Source of the DNA: Gammaproteobacteria bacterium UBA2679
GTDB taxonomy: Bacteria > Pseudomonadota > Gammaproteobacteria > Pseudomonadales > Oleiphilaceae
Assembly (NCBI GenBank): GCA_002354735.1
Contig: DEMD01000001.1
Coordinates: 62,001-126,000 of the forward strand
Direction of reading: 5' to 3'
Length of the DNA stretch: 64,000 nt
Position numbers and translations under genes: made by a program
The notes under the pieces: model-generated
What the model saw: the letters and a program-made list of their open reading frames with translations, nothing else
Told to the model about the DNA's origin: nothing
Database searches by the model: none
In this document: piece after piece, positions 10,732 to 19,398 of the stretch
Position numbering within the stretch: the first letter of the stretch is position 1
How the letters are laid out: every line of letters begins with the position of its first letter

Positions 10732-12224
10732 CAGACCTTACCTCCCCGATCGCTGTTCGCGGCGGAACTGGCAAAGCCCATGCGCTTGAGTACTGCGGCC
10801 TTGAGTGTTTCCATACCGGCACTACGCGACCCTTTGAACAACACGCAGACGCCTTCACCACGCTTGAGACGGGCCTGTAGCTCATTCACGAGAGGAATCT
10901 GCGCAGCCGCTTTGTCTGTGAAGGCGTGGCACTCGGCATCACCCTTGGCAGCGATCGATTCAAAGCCGCGACGTACTTCGGCTGAAAACTGTCCGATGGC
11001 GAAAACGCTGGCGAAGCCACGTGCGGCCGCCTGCGCACCCAGCTCGAAATGGGCAGCTTTGGCAGTGCCGCCCAGCTCGGCCATATCGCCCAGCACGGCC
11101 ACACCAACGCCCTCGGCACCGGCCAATACATCCAGCGCCGCGACCATGGAGGCCGGGTTCGCATTGTAACTATCATCGATACAGGTCAGACCGTGGCCAT
11201 AGCGTTCGAACTGCAGACGCCCGCCAACTGGCCGAGCCGCGCTGAGACCTTCGGCAATGGCTGACGGCTTGAGACCAAGCATGAAACAGGCTGCGGAGGC
11301 AGCCAGCGCATTACTGATATTGTGTCGTCCCGCGAACTGCAGGTGCACAGCCACTTCAGCGGGCTTGCCAGCGTCTCCAGGGCGACGCAGAACCAGCGTG
11401 AAGCTGGATCCACTTTCGTTGGACTGGACATTCTTCGCGGTGACATCGGCGCTCTCATGGAAGCCGAAGCTGATAATATCGGGCTTCTGTGACAGGTTCT
11501 GACAGAAGGTAAGCCAGAATGGATAGTTCTTGTCATCGCGATTGAGCACGGCCGAACCCGAGCCTAACAGGCCTTCGAAAATTTCGGCCTTGGCCTGAAC
11601 GATTCGCTCGAGACTGCCGAAGCCTTCGAGATGTGCCGAGCCCGCGTTGTTGAGAATAGCGACCTGAGGAAGCGTCATTCTGGTGGTCCGCGCTATTTCG
11701 CCAACGGCACTGGCACCGAGCTCGAAAACCCCAGCCACATGCTGGTCGTTAAGCTGAAGCAGACTCAGCGGTACGCCGATCTCGTTATTGAGATTACCCT
11801 GGGTCTTGGCTACAGCCCCACGGGTTGCAAGTATACTTGCCAGCATCTCTTTCACGCTGGTCTTGCCGGCAGACCCAGTGACCGCCGCGACGAGTCCCCG
11901 AAAGCGGGCACGGTTGGCTCTGCCAATCTGCCCCAGGGCACGCAGCGTGTCGTCAACCACCAGGATTTTCTGCTTGTCGACGATCTGTCCTGCTGCCTTG
12001 AGCTCCGCGAGGGATTTGCTGGATAGCGCCGCTACCGCCCCTTGCTGAAGCGCCTGGGCTATATAGTCATGACCATCAAATCGCTCACCAACGAGCGCAA
12101 CGAATAACGCGCCTTTCAGCGGCTTCCTTGTATCTGTTTCAACAGCTGTCACAGCTTGAGGTCCGCCGGCGTACTCTGCCGACGTGATCGCTGCAATCTT
12201 GTGTGTATCCCAAAGGCCTATCAC
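10731..12224 (-). CDS. murF: UDP-MurNAc-tripeptide--D-Ala-D-Ala ligase MurF
   Basis: This Mur ligase adds the D-Ala-D-Ala dipeptide made by DdlB, finishing the cytoplasmic UDP-MurNAc-pentapeptide. The ATP loop [12 protein letters not shown] begins at about residue 117. The segments [25 protein letters not shown] and [12 protein letters not shown] are typical of MurF. It is 497 residues, slightly longer than E. coli MurF. It starts directly at the murE stop (shared base at 12224). Confidence 0.96.
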   Translation of the reverse strand: MIGLWDTHKIAAITSAEYAGGPQAVTAVETDTRKPLKGALFVALVGERFDGHDYIAQALQQGAVAALSSKSLAELKAAGQIVDKQKILVVDDTLRALGQIGRANRARFRGLVAAVTGSAGKTSVKEMLASILATRGAVAKTQGNLNNEIGVPLSLLQLNDQHVAGVFELGASAVGEIARTTRMTLPQVAILNNAGSAHLEGFGSLERIVQAKAEIFEGLLGSGSAVLNRDDKNYPFWLTFCQNLSQKPDIISFGFHESADVTAKNVQSNESGSSFTLVLRRPGDAGKPAEVAVHLQFAGRHNISNALAASAACFMLGLKPSAIAEGLSAARPVGGRLQFERYGHGLTCIDDSYNANPASMVAALDVLAGAEGVGVAVLGDMAELGGTAKAAHFELGAQAAARGFASVFAIGQFSAEVRRGFESIAAKGDAECHAFTDKAAAQIPLVNELQARLKRGEGVCVLFKGSRSAGMETLKAAVLKRMGFASSAANSDRGGKV

Positions 12225-13918
12225 TACATCTTCTCCTGACGCTGCAGCGGCGTATCGGCAGCTGAGGGCTTTTTAACAGACGGGGACTGAAGACGCTCCA
12301 GCACCTTCCTGACCACATCCAGATCTGAAAACGGCAGCCGACGACCGGCGTACTCCTGATAATCTTCATGGCCCTTGCCAGCAACGAGGACAAGCGAGCT
12401 GCTGTCTGCGGTCTCGATGGCTGCCGCGATTGCCTGCTCACGCTGTTCGATCACCTCGACAGCTGCATTACCGGTTTCAGTACCTTCGCGAATGTCGCTG
12501 ATGATGCTGTACGGATCTTCGCTGCGCGGGTTGTCGCTTGTGAGAATGATCTTGCTGCTATGCAGGGAAGCAATCTCGCCCATGAGCGCGCGCTTGCCTT
12601 TGTCGCGGTCGCCACCGCAACCAAAGACTGTAGTTATTCGGGTGAACCCATGCTGCTTCAGCGCTGTCAGTGTTTTCTGCAGTGCATCGGGCGTATGTGC
12701 ATAGTCGATCACTATTCGCGGCTGAGCACCTGCAGAACCAGCCTGAACCATCTGCAGACGACCAGGCACTGCGCGAAGCTGGGCGCAATAACTGACGATC
12801 CGGCTGGCGCAGTCAGCGGATTCGACGGTTAGCAAGCGGTCGGGTGTCTGTCCGTTCCGCTTGTGCTGCAGCTGATGCACCATGACGGCATAAACGCAGG
12901 CCGCGGCAGTAAGGACATTGGCTAGATTGAACTCACCCATCAGCCTGAGCCGCGGCATGCCCTTTTCTCCGCTGAGATTGATCGAACAGCTCATACCATC
13001 AGCCTTGAGCTCGATATTCTCGGCGCAAACTGTCGCAGCGTGCAGCAGGCTTACTGTCATGAGCTCAGGGCCGCCATGATCGCGATCGTCTGTAGCATCC
13101 TCCATGTCTTCGGATGCATCACCACCTGGCCTGGACTGGGCCAGCTCATGACGCCAGAGAGAACCGTAATAGTCATCGTCATTGAAGATGGCCGCCGAGA
13201 GGCTCGGCATTGAAAACAGACTCCGCTTGGCGCTGGCATAAGCAGCCAGAGAGCCGTGATAGTCGAGGTGGTCCCGGGTGATATTGGTAAGCGCTGCAAC
13301 GTCGACCGGAACAGCCGTCAGCCTACCCTGCACCAGTGCATGAGAGCTGGCTTCAAGGAAGACTGCCTGCGCACCCGCATCACGCAGCTCGGCGAGCTGA
13401 CGCTGTATTGAAACCGCATCTGGTGTCGTGTTTCTGGTGGGACGAAGATGATCCTCCATACCATAGCCCAGCGTGCCTATCACGCCAGCAGGCATGCCGC
13501 ATAGATTCGAAAGCTGGGCTGCATAATGGCTCACCGAAGTCTTGCCATTGGTGCCAGTAATCGCCACGACAGCCAGTGCTGCAGCCGGTCTGTCGTAGAA
13601 ATCTGCTGCCAGTTCGGCAATGTCTGCTTCCAAGCCTGGCAACTTGATTCGGGTGAAGGTCACGCCTGCACTGCTCTGTTCCAGCACAACTTCAGCAGCG
13701 GCCGACGCTTCGACGCCTTGTAGTACAGCGACTGCACCACGCTCGATGGCCTGCTCGATGAAGTCGGCGCCATCAGAGGCCTGCCCGTGCAGCGCGATAA
13801 ATAGGGAGCCCTCGATGCAGTCCCTGCTATCGATACTCAACTGACCAATGCGACGATCGGCGGCAGCATCCAGGGCAAGAAGGTGCCCTAGCCACTGGGA
13901 CAGTAATTTGCCCTTCAT
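12224..13918 (-). CDS. murE: UDP-MurNAc-L-Ala-D-Glu:meso-DAP ligase MurE
   Basis: MurE adds meso-diaminopimelate to the growing stem peptide. The ATP loop GTNGKTS is at about residue 122 when counted from the ATG at 13918. The motif TSDNPRSEDP contains the DNPR signature that marks meso-DAP rather than lysine specificity. An acidic insertion with EDMEDATDDRDHGG sits in the central domain and makes the protein about 564 residues, longer than the usual 490-500. The start is uncertain: ATG 13918 (MKGKLLSQWL) fits family alignment, and a GTG at 13957 would overlap ftsI by 26 bases. Neither has a strong ribosome site. Confidence 0.95.
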   Translation of the reverse strand: MKGKLLSQWLGHLLALDAAADRRIGQLSIDSRDCIEGSLFIALHGQASDGADFIEQAIERGAVAVLQGVEASAAAEVVLEQSSAGVTFTRIKLPGLEADIAELAADFYDRPAAALAVVAITGTNGKTSVSHYAAQLSNLCGMPAGVIGTLGYGMEDHLRPTRNTTPDAVSIQRQLAELRDAGAQAVFLEASSHALVQGRLTAVPVDVAALTNITRDHLDYHGSLAAYASAKRSLFSMPSLSAAIFNDDDYYGSLWRHELAQSRPGGDASEDMEDATDDRDHGGPELMTVSLLHAATVCAENIELKADGMSCSINLSGEKGMPRLRLMGEFNLANVLTAAACVYAVMVHQLQHKRNGQTPDRLLTVESADCASRIVSYCAQLRAVPGRLQMVQAGSAGAQPRIVIDYAHTPDALQKTLTALKQHGFTRITTVFGCGGDRDKGKRALMGEIASLHSSKIILTSDNPRSEDPYSIISDIREGTETGNAAVEVIEQREQAIAAAIETADSSSLVLVAGKGHEDYQEYAGRRLPFSDLDVVRKVLERLQSPSVKKPSAADTPLQRQEKM

Positions 13919-13931
13919 GACTGGCTCATGC

Positions 13932-15668
13932 TTAGTGCCGCTCACTGGATGCTCCACTGGCTGAGGCGTCGGCTAACAGCGAATCGGGGCGGTCAGGTTG
14001 AACGCCAAGTATCCTGAGCGAATCCGAAACGATGCGTGAAAACACAGGTGCTGCCACTTCGCCACCGTAGTATTCGCCTTTCTGGGGACTGTGGATTACC
14101 ACCACCACGACGATCTTCGGGTTGTCGGCAGGCGCCATGCCAGCGAACAATGCACTGTACTCCTCTGCCTCGTATCCCTGTGCGCCGAGACGGTGAACTG
14201 TTCCCGACTTGCCCGCCACACTGAAGCCACTGACTGCCGCGCGCTTACCGGTACCCTCGGTAATGACCCGACGCAGCATGTTGACCACACTGACTGCCGT
14301 ATCGGCGCTCATGACCTGAATTGGCGCCTGCTCGTTTTGCTGACCTGCGCGATGAAACAGAGATACAGGTCGACGAACGCCCTTGTTCGCGAGCACCTGA
14401 TAACCCTGGGCCAGCTGCATGACGGTTGACGACATGCCATAGCCATACGCCAGGGACGACAGTTGAACCGGCTTCCAGGCAGAGGGTGATGGCAGAACGC
14501 CATAACGCTCGCCGGGATATTCGACACCGGTAGGCTGACCGAAACCAGAGTCGCTGAACATACCCCATAGATGCTCGCCGCCGAGCTCTCTGGCAATCTT
14601 TGCAGCAGCGACGTTACTGGACTTGGCGATCACACCACCCATGTCCAGGACGCCATAATTGGCACCGTCGCGAATCGTGTAGTTGCCAAGACGGAGATAA
14701 CCAGGGCTGGTATCGATTTTCGAACCGGCTCTGTACTTGCCAGACTCGAGAGCAGCCGCAATGGTAAATGGCTTCATCGTCGAGCCGGGTTCGAAGACAT
14801 CTGTCACGGCACGGTTACGCATCCGTTCCGGCTCGAGATCGCTGCGGTCGTTCGGATTGAAGGAAGGCTGATTGACCATGGCGAGCAGTTCGCCGGTCTC
14901 GACATCCAGCATGACCACACTGCCAGACTTCGCACCATAGCCGGAGACCGCCGCCTTGAGTTCGCGATAAGCCATGTACTGGAGTCGCAGATCGAGACTC
15001 AGCTGTATGTTACGGCCGTCACGTGCCGCATCCTCCAGCTCGAGATGATCGATCACATGGCCTTCCCGGTCTTTGAGAACTTTTCGCTTACCGGGCGAGC
15101 CGCTTAACCACTCGTTATAAGCCAGCTCGATACCTTCCTGACCACTGTCGTCCACATTGGTCAAACCAGCCACATGGGCGGCCACTTCGCCGGCCGGATA
15201 GAAGCGTTTGGATTCAGAGTCTGCTGCCAGCCCTTCGAGCTTGAGCGCCTTGACGGCAGCAGCAAGATCAGGTGAGACATGACGCTTCAGGTACATGAAG
15301 CCCCGTTCGGCACGCTGGCGAATATCTTCACGCAGCGCTGCTTCATCAAGCTCCAGCAGAGCAGCCGCCTGCGCCCACTCAGGCTGATCGGGATCTGCGC
15401 GACCAGGATTCACCCATAAGGTATGCACCGGCGCACTGATGGCCACTGGCACGCCGTTCCGATCATAAATCGAACCGCGAACCGCAGGCAGCACCTCCGA
15501 TTTGATTGTCCGCAATGCAGCCTGATGCTTCAGCATCGGACTCTGCACGCTGTGCAACATCACGAGCTTGACGCCAATGACGGCGAAACCTGCCGTGAGC
15601 CCAGCCAGCACGAGACTGAGACGCCAGCCAGGGAGAGCCAGCGCCTTTTCGGTCCGCTTCTCACTCAT
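13932..15668 (-). CDS. ftsI: Septal peptidoglycan transpeptidase FtsI (PBP3)
   Basis: FtsI is the class B penicillin-binding protein that cross-links septal peptidoglycan together with FtsW. There is a short cytoplasmic tail, a membrane anchor (LSLVLAGLTAGFAVIGVKLVM), the pedestal domain with RGSIYDRNGVP, and the transpeptidase domain. The catalytic serine is in GSTMKPF (about residue 295), followed by SSN in AKSSNVAAAK and the KSGT motif in AGKSGTVHR. The ATG at 15668 (MSEKRTEK) has GGAAG upstream and overlaps the ftsL end by 8 bases. About 578 residues, a normal length. Confidence 0.96.
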   Translation of the reverse strand: MSEKRTEKALALPGWRLSLVLAGLTAGFAVIGVKLVMLHSVQSPMLKHQAALRTIKSEVLPAVRGSIYDRNGVPVAISAPVHTLWVNPGRADPDQPEWAQAAALLELDEAALREDIRQRAERGFMYLKRHVSPDLAAAVKALKLEGLAADSESKRFYPAGEVAAHVAGLTNVDDSGQEGIELAYNEWLSGSPGKRKVLKDREGHVIDHLELEDAARDGRNIQLSLDLRLQYMAYRELKAAVSGYGAKSGSVVMLDVETGELLAMVNQPSFNPNDRSDLEPERMRNRAVTDVFEPGSTMKPFTIAAALESGKYRAGSKIDTSPGYLRLGNYTIRDGANYGVLDMGGVIAKSSNVAAAKIARELGGEHLWGMFSDSGFGQPTGVEYPGERYGVLPSPSAWKPVQLSSLAYGYGMSSTVMQLAQGYQVLANKGVRRPVSLFHRAGQQNEQAPIQVMSADTAVSVVNMLRRVITEGTGKRAAVSGFSVAGKSGTVHRLGAQGYEAEEYSALFAGMAPADNPKIVVVVVIHSPQKGEYYGGEVAAPVFSRIVSDSLRILGVQPDRPDSLLADASASGASSERH

Positions 15669-16044
15669 TCGTGCTTCCGGCAGCAATACTTCGAGCTACC
15701 GAACCACTCAGACCTGTGCCATGCAGGGCATCCGACACGCGCTGAGTAAGTTCAGCGGGCGAAGCGGGACGAACGAGCGCGATCTGATCCGGCTTGGGTT
15801 CGCTCAGCGAAAACTCACTTCGCGCCAGCCGCTCTATGCGTGATAGCGAGTCCCACGCACCTTGTTCGACCAGGAGTTGCGCCCACTGTCGCTGAAGCTC
15901 GCCTTCTGCCTGCTTGAGTGCGTGCAGATCGGAGAATGACTGTCGGCTCGCCTGCACAGAATAAATAGTGAGCAGTGCAGATAGACAGACCGCAACCATA
16001 AGAACGGTCGTCACGGCTTTTCTGTTCAATGGATTCATTTTCAT
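15661..16044 (-). CDS. ftsL: Cell division protein FtsL
   Basis: FtsL is a small bitopic divisome protein that forms a coiled coil with FtsB and activates FtsWI. The 127-residue product has one membrane segment near residues 10-30 (VTTVLMVAVCLSALLTIYSV), then a heptad-like periplasmic stretch (FSDLHALKQAEGELQRQWAQLL) and the segment RIERLARSEF that resembles the conserved FtsL region. Identification rests on topology, size and the invariant place between rsmH and ftsI. It overlaps rsmH by four bases. Confidence 0.92.
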   Translation of the reverse strand: MKMNPLNRKAVTTVLMVAVCLSALLTIYSVQASRQSFSDLHALKQAEGELQRQWAQLLVEQGAWDSLSRIERLARSEFSLSEPKPDQIALVRPASPAELTQRVSDALHGTGLSGSVARSIAAGSTNE

Positions 16045-16988
16045 AGTGCTCGCCCCGAGTTGTTGTTTTTGTCAAGACGTTCGACAGCCCGCAATACCGC
16101 ACTTCTCGCTCGGGTATTGGCGCTGACTTCGGACTGGTCCGCTGTAACTTTCTTGGCAATGATGCGGCCTTCGGGCATTAGCTCCGGAGGAATGATCGGG
16201 ACCCACTTCGGAACCTGTGCCACGCTTGCCTGATCTCGCATGAAGCGTTTGACGATGCGGTCCTCGAGAGAGTGAAAACTGATAACGACGAGGCGCCCGC
16301 CGGGCAACAAGGCATCAAACGCCTGCCTGAGCCCACTCTCCAGGGCATCAAGCTCGTGGTTGACTGCAATGCGAATCGCCTGAAACGCACGGGTCGCTGG
16401 ATTCTTGTGCTTTTCCCACTTCGGGTTTGCTGCCGCCACTACAGAGGCGAGATCAGCAGTTCTCAAAAATGGCTGCTCCACACGGCGTTCGACAATGGCG
16501 CGAGCGATCCTGCGAGCAAATTTTTCTTCACCGTATTCAAAAAGTATGCGCGTCAGCTCAGCTTCGCTGACTCGGGCAATGTATTCTGCTGCCGACTCAC
16601 CGGCTTCTGTGTTCATCCGCATGTCGAGCGGGCCGTCGTTCTGAAAGCTGAAGCCCCGACCAGCGTCGTCAAGCTGCGGCGAGGAAACGCCCAGATCCAT
16701 CAGAATGCCGTGAACCTTATCGACCCCGGCGGCCTTGAGCAGCTTACCGAGATCGGCGAAGTTACCGTGTAGAAAGTGGAATCGTGCATCCTCACTGAAG
16801 CGTCCTGCAGCAACCCGGGCAGCAGGATCCTGGTCGATCGCGTACAGTCGACCTTCACTATTGAGGGAGCCGAGGATAAGCGCGGAATGACCGCCACGTC
16901 CGAAGGTCGCGTCGACATAACAGCCGCCCGCCTGGGGCGCCAGTGCTGCCAAAGCCTGCTCCGGCATCACGCTGATATGTTGATCCAT
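16041..16988 (-). CDS. rsmH: 16S rRNA (cytosine-N4)-methyltransferase RsmH
   Basis: RsmH (MraW) methylates N4 of C1402 in 16S rRNA using S-adenosylmethionine. The start MDQHISVMPEQAL fits the family consensus, and the SAM-binding motif DATFGRGGHSALIL follows. LMDLGVSSPQLDDAGRGFSF and VVISFHSLEDRIVKRFM are family signatures. The ATG at 16988 has GAGGG upstream; an in-frame extension to 17036 is unlikely. Length about 315 residues. It is the second gene of the cluster, 50 bases after mraZ. Confidence 0.96.
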   Translation of the reverse strand: MDQHISVMPEQALAALAPQAGGCYVDATFGRGGHSALILGSLNSEGRLYAIDQDPAARVAAGRFSEDARFHFLHGNFADLGKLLKAAGVDKVHGILMDLGVSSPQLDDAGRGFSFQNDGPLDMRMNTEAGESAAEYIARVSEAELTRILFEYGEEKFARRIARAIVERRVEQPFLRTADLASVVAAANPKWEKHKNPATRAFQAIRIAVNHELDALESGLRQAFDALLPGGRLVVISFHSLEDRIVKRFMRDQASVAQVPKWVPIIPPELMPEGRIIAKKVTADQSEVSANTRARSAVLRAVERLDKNNNSGRAL

Positions 16989-17038
16989 GTACCCTCGATG
17001 AACCTGGTGGTTCTTGTCTAAAACAGCTGAATACAAGA

Positions 17039-17494
17039 TTAAAGCGCTATGTTCATGAGTTCCTGAGGCGTCTCTCCTTCCAGTGCCTCGACTTCAAGGT
17101 AGCTGTCCCTGACCTTGGTCCATTCTGCTTCATCCCAGAGCTCAAATTTCTTGCCCTGACCGAGAAGGACCAGCTTCTTGTCGAGGTAGGCGTACTCCCG
17201 AAGCGAAGCTGGTAATAAAATTCTTCCATTTGAATCGATCTCCAGCTCCTGAGCATGGCCGAGGATCAATCTCTTAATTCTCAAAGTGCCCGCATTGAAG
17301 CTGGGCAGCGCTTCGATTTTCTCTGCAATTTTTTCCCACTCGTTACGTGGGTAGACCAACAAGCAGCGAGCCTGGGTATCAATGGTGACAACGAGTTGAT
17401 TGGCGCAAAGCTGCTCCAGACGCTCCCGATATTTGCTGGGCATCACGAATCGACCTTTGGCATCCATATTGATGCTGTTGTCGCCAGTGAACAT
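17039..17494 (-). CDS. mraZ: Transcriptional regulator MraZ
   Basis: MraZ is an AbrB-fold DNA-binding protein that represses the dcw promoter, including its own gene. The protein is about 151 residues with two SpoVT/AbrB-type repeats: FTGDNSINMDAKGRFVMPSK at the N-terminus and ELEIDSNGRILLPASLRE in the second half. I use the ATG at 17494 instead of the GTG at 17500 because the family begins MF-G. It is the first gene of the cluster, with its promoter and operator about 90-160 bases upstream. Confidence 0.95.
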   Translation of the reverse strand: MFTGDNSINMDAKGRFVMPSKYRERLEQLCANQLVVTIDTQARCLLVYPRNEWEKIAEKIEALPSFNAGTLRIKRLILGHAQELEIDSNGRILLPASLREYAYLDKKLVLLGQGKKFELWDEAEWTKVRDSYLEVEALEGETPQELMNIAL

Positions 17495-17584
17495 AGTCAC
17501 CTAGGTTCGAATCCTGCCTGGTCGTGCCATTGAAACGCTCTCGTCGCTGTTTAAGGTCTGATACGTACATTTAGGCCACCCTGC

Positions 17585-17619
17585 CCCACAAAACTCCACA
17601 ATTCACCACAATTTCCCAC
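17585..17619 (-). promoter_or_regulatory. MraZ operator: four GTGG direct repeats
   Basis: Read on the minus strand, GTGGG, GTGGT, GTGGA and GTGGG follow one another with an exact 10 bp period (complement CCAC at 17616-17619, 17606-17609, 17596-17599 and 17586-17589). Known MraZ sites are TGGGN direct repeats spaced by about 10 bp just downstream of the mra promoter, so the match in sequence, spacing and position is strong. Confidence 0.88.
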
Positions 17620-17626
17620 TGGAGAC

Positions 17627-17655
17627 ACTATAGGAAGCACTTCTGGCCTTTTCAA
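17627..17655 (-). promoter_or_regulatory. sigma70-type promoter of the mraZ/dcw operon
   Basis: On the minus strand TTGAAA (17650-17655) and TATAGT (17627-17632) are separated by exactly 17 bases, each one base from consensus in key positions. Transcription would begin near 17620, directly at the edge of the four MraZ repeats, so MraZ binding would block early elongation or initiation. Confidence 0.8.
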
Positions 17656-17888
17656 GTGGTCACACAGACCAATGACTATAAATTTGTTTCACTAAAACAG
17701 GGACTTAGGGATCTCAGAACGAGAAAGTAGAAATACTTATGGTTAAAAAACCATATATATCATGTAGATGGGTATCTATCGTGATAATCCAGATGAGAAC
17801 AAAGATTATTTTGCAATAACGAGGAGAGCAGTGGGCTTTGTATTGCATATCAATGCGTTAAGACTGTACAAGCATACAGTTTTTAACG
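17656..17888. other. Non-coding gap between mraZ promoter and rnpB terminator
   Basis: About 230 bases, visibly AT-richer than its surroundings. I see no plausible gene on either strand and no clear further regulatory element beyond the mraZ promoter at its edge. Confidence 0.6.
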
Positions 17889-17928
17889 AAAAAATGGACG
17901 GCAGACAGCTGTTCTGCTGTCTGCCGTC
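17889..17928 (-). terminator. Rho-independent terminator of rnpB
   Basis: A perfect 13-bp stem (17897-17909 with 17916-17928, arm GACGGCAGACAGC on the plus strand) closes a 6-base loop. On the minus strand it is followed by CC-A and a run of six T (plus-strand A run 17889-17894). It lies just past the 3' end of RNase P RNA. Confidence 0.9.
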
Positions 17929-17935
17929 GTAAGAA

Positions 17936-18296
17936 GAGGAGTTTGCCGATAAGCCGGGTTCTGTCGTGGACAGTCATTTATCTGGGCCGATTGTCACCAA
18001 TCGGCTCGTGCGACCTACCCGGATCCAGCGTGGGCGCGCCTAACGGATCCCTATTTGGTCTTGCTCCAGGTGGGGTTTTCCATCGCCATGAACTGTTACC
18101 AGTCATGCGGTGCGCTCTTACCGCACCATTTCAACCTTACCGGCAGCCGAAGCTACGTAGGCGGTATACTTTCTGTTGCACTTTCCATCGACTCACGCCG
18201 CCCAGGTGTTACCTGGCACCTTGCCCGATGGAGCCCGGACTTTCCTCCCCCTGCCCCGGTAAACCGGTGCAGACAGCGACTGTCTGGCAAACTCCG
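17936..18296 (-). ncRNA. rnpB: RNase P RNA (A type)
   Basis: This is the catalytic RNA that removes 5' leaders from pre-tRNAs. On the minus strand the hallmark GAGGAAAGTCCGGGCTCC occurs at about 18231-18248. The 3' segment contains ATGACTGTCCACGACAGAA followed by CCCGGCTTATCGG, as in E. coli M1 RNA. The ends are set by P1, where GGAGTTTGCC (18286-18295) pairs with GGCAAACTCC (17938-17947). The P4-side segments with GGTAAGAGCGCACCGC and GGAGCAAGACCAAATAGGGA are also present. Length is about 360 nt. It lies between rsmI and the dcw cluster, the same place as in Pseudomonas. Confidence 0.97.
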
Positions 18297-18309
18297 CGCG
18301 CAGTCTAAC

Positions 18310-19188
18310 TCAATCGAGTGCCAGAATCTGCTTATATATGTCACGCTTTTTGAGGGGGCTGGCTGCGGCGACAGCAGACGCAAGATCCGACGGCGAGATT
18401 TTGCTCTTGAGCGACCCCAGGAGCGCGAGCAGATCGATCGTTGCAGCAGACAGGTCGTCGGAGGGCGCCTCAGCCTCAGCCCCCTTGATCATGACCACGA
18501 ACTCGCCTCGAGTCTGATTATGATCGGCAGCAATTGCATCAACTACTGCTTTAGCTGTGCCGGAAATAAAGGTCTCAAAGGTTTTGGTGAGCTCTCGCCC
18601 CACACAAACTTCCCGATCAGCGCCGAATATCTCGGCGCAGTCAGCCATCATGTCCTGGATTCTGTGTGGCGCCTCGTAGAAAACCAGAGTCCGCTGCTCT
18701 GTTACCAGCTTTTGCAGAGCCGCGCGGCGATTCGACGATTTGGCGGGCAGGAAGCCTTCGAATATGAATCGATCCGTAGGCAGTCCACTGGCGGATAACG
18801 CGGCAATGAGGGCACAGGCGCCAGGCACGGGAATCACAATATGACCAGCTGCTCTCAGCTCGGTCACCAGCGTTGCGCCCGGATCGGATATGAGGGGCGT
18901 TCCCGCGTCGGAGACCAGCGCCACCGTCTTGCCCTCAGCGAGCAGTTCCTTCAGGTAATCCACCCGCGCGCGCTCGTTATGCTGATGCAGTGAGCAGAGC
19001 GTCTTCTGCAAGCCAAAGTGCGAAAGGAGGCTCTGAGTGTGGCGGGTATCTTCTGCCGCCACGACGTCCACGGCCGCCAGTATAGCCACTGCGCGCCTGG
19101 TCATGTCGTCGAGGTTCCCGATGGGCGTAGCGACTACGTACAGTCGGCCTGGCGGCGCATCATGAGCTGAGCTGGTTTGCAGAAACAT
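18310..19188 (-). CDS. rsmI: 16S rRNA 2'-O-ribose C1402 methyltransferase RsmI
   Basis: RsmI methylates the ribose of C1402 in 16S rRNA, the same nucleotide that RsmH modifies on the base. The 292-residue protein opens with the SAM-dependent tetrapyrrole-methylase-type motif LYVVATPIGNLDDMTRRA, followed by VAAEDTRHTQSLL, VALVSDAGTPLISDPG and VPGACALIAALSASGLP. A GGAGAG ribosome site precedes the ATG at 19188. It is transcribed divergently from lpoA and ends 14 bases before rnpB. Confidence 0.95.
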   Translation of the reverse strand: MFLQTSSAHDAPPGRLYVVATPIGNLDDMTRRAVAILAAVDVVAAEDTRHTQSLLSHFGLQKTLCSLHQHNERARVDYLKELLAEGKTVALVSDAGTPLISDPGATLVTELRAAGHIVIPVPGACALIAALSASGLPTDRFIFEGFLPAKSSNRRAALQKLVTEQRTLVFYEAPHRIQDMMADCAEIFGADREVCVGRELTKTFETFISGTAKAVVDAIAADHNQTRGEFVVMIKGAEAEAPSDDLSAATIDLLALLGSLKSKISPSDLASAVAAASPLKKRDIYKQILALD

Positions 19189-19398
19189 CTGAATCTCTCC
19201 GAACAGTAACGACAGCCGATCGGTCAGAAGATTGCTGCCACCGGCTCGGGCTTGGTAGACTGCTTGGCTGCGACCTAATCGTCAACTGCCCTGTCCACTG
19301 TTCCAGCCGAGACCCTGTCGACCATGCCTGCTATCCGATGCCGATCACAGCGTTTGTCCCGCCGATCAGCGCCTGCCCTGCTCTGCAATCTGACCCAG

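Noticed and set aside
17440..17530. tRNA-like T-loop GGTTCGAATCC near 17504-17514
   Set aside because: No matching acceptor, D or anticodon arms can be built upstream, the CCA is displaced by a base, and the upstream part is mraZ coding sequence.
18055..18798. Plus-strand open frame of 247 codons across rnpB and rsmI
   Set aside because: It lies opposite a conserved structured RNA and an intact rRNA methyltransferase gene; composition is that of an antisense shadow.
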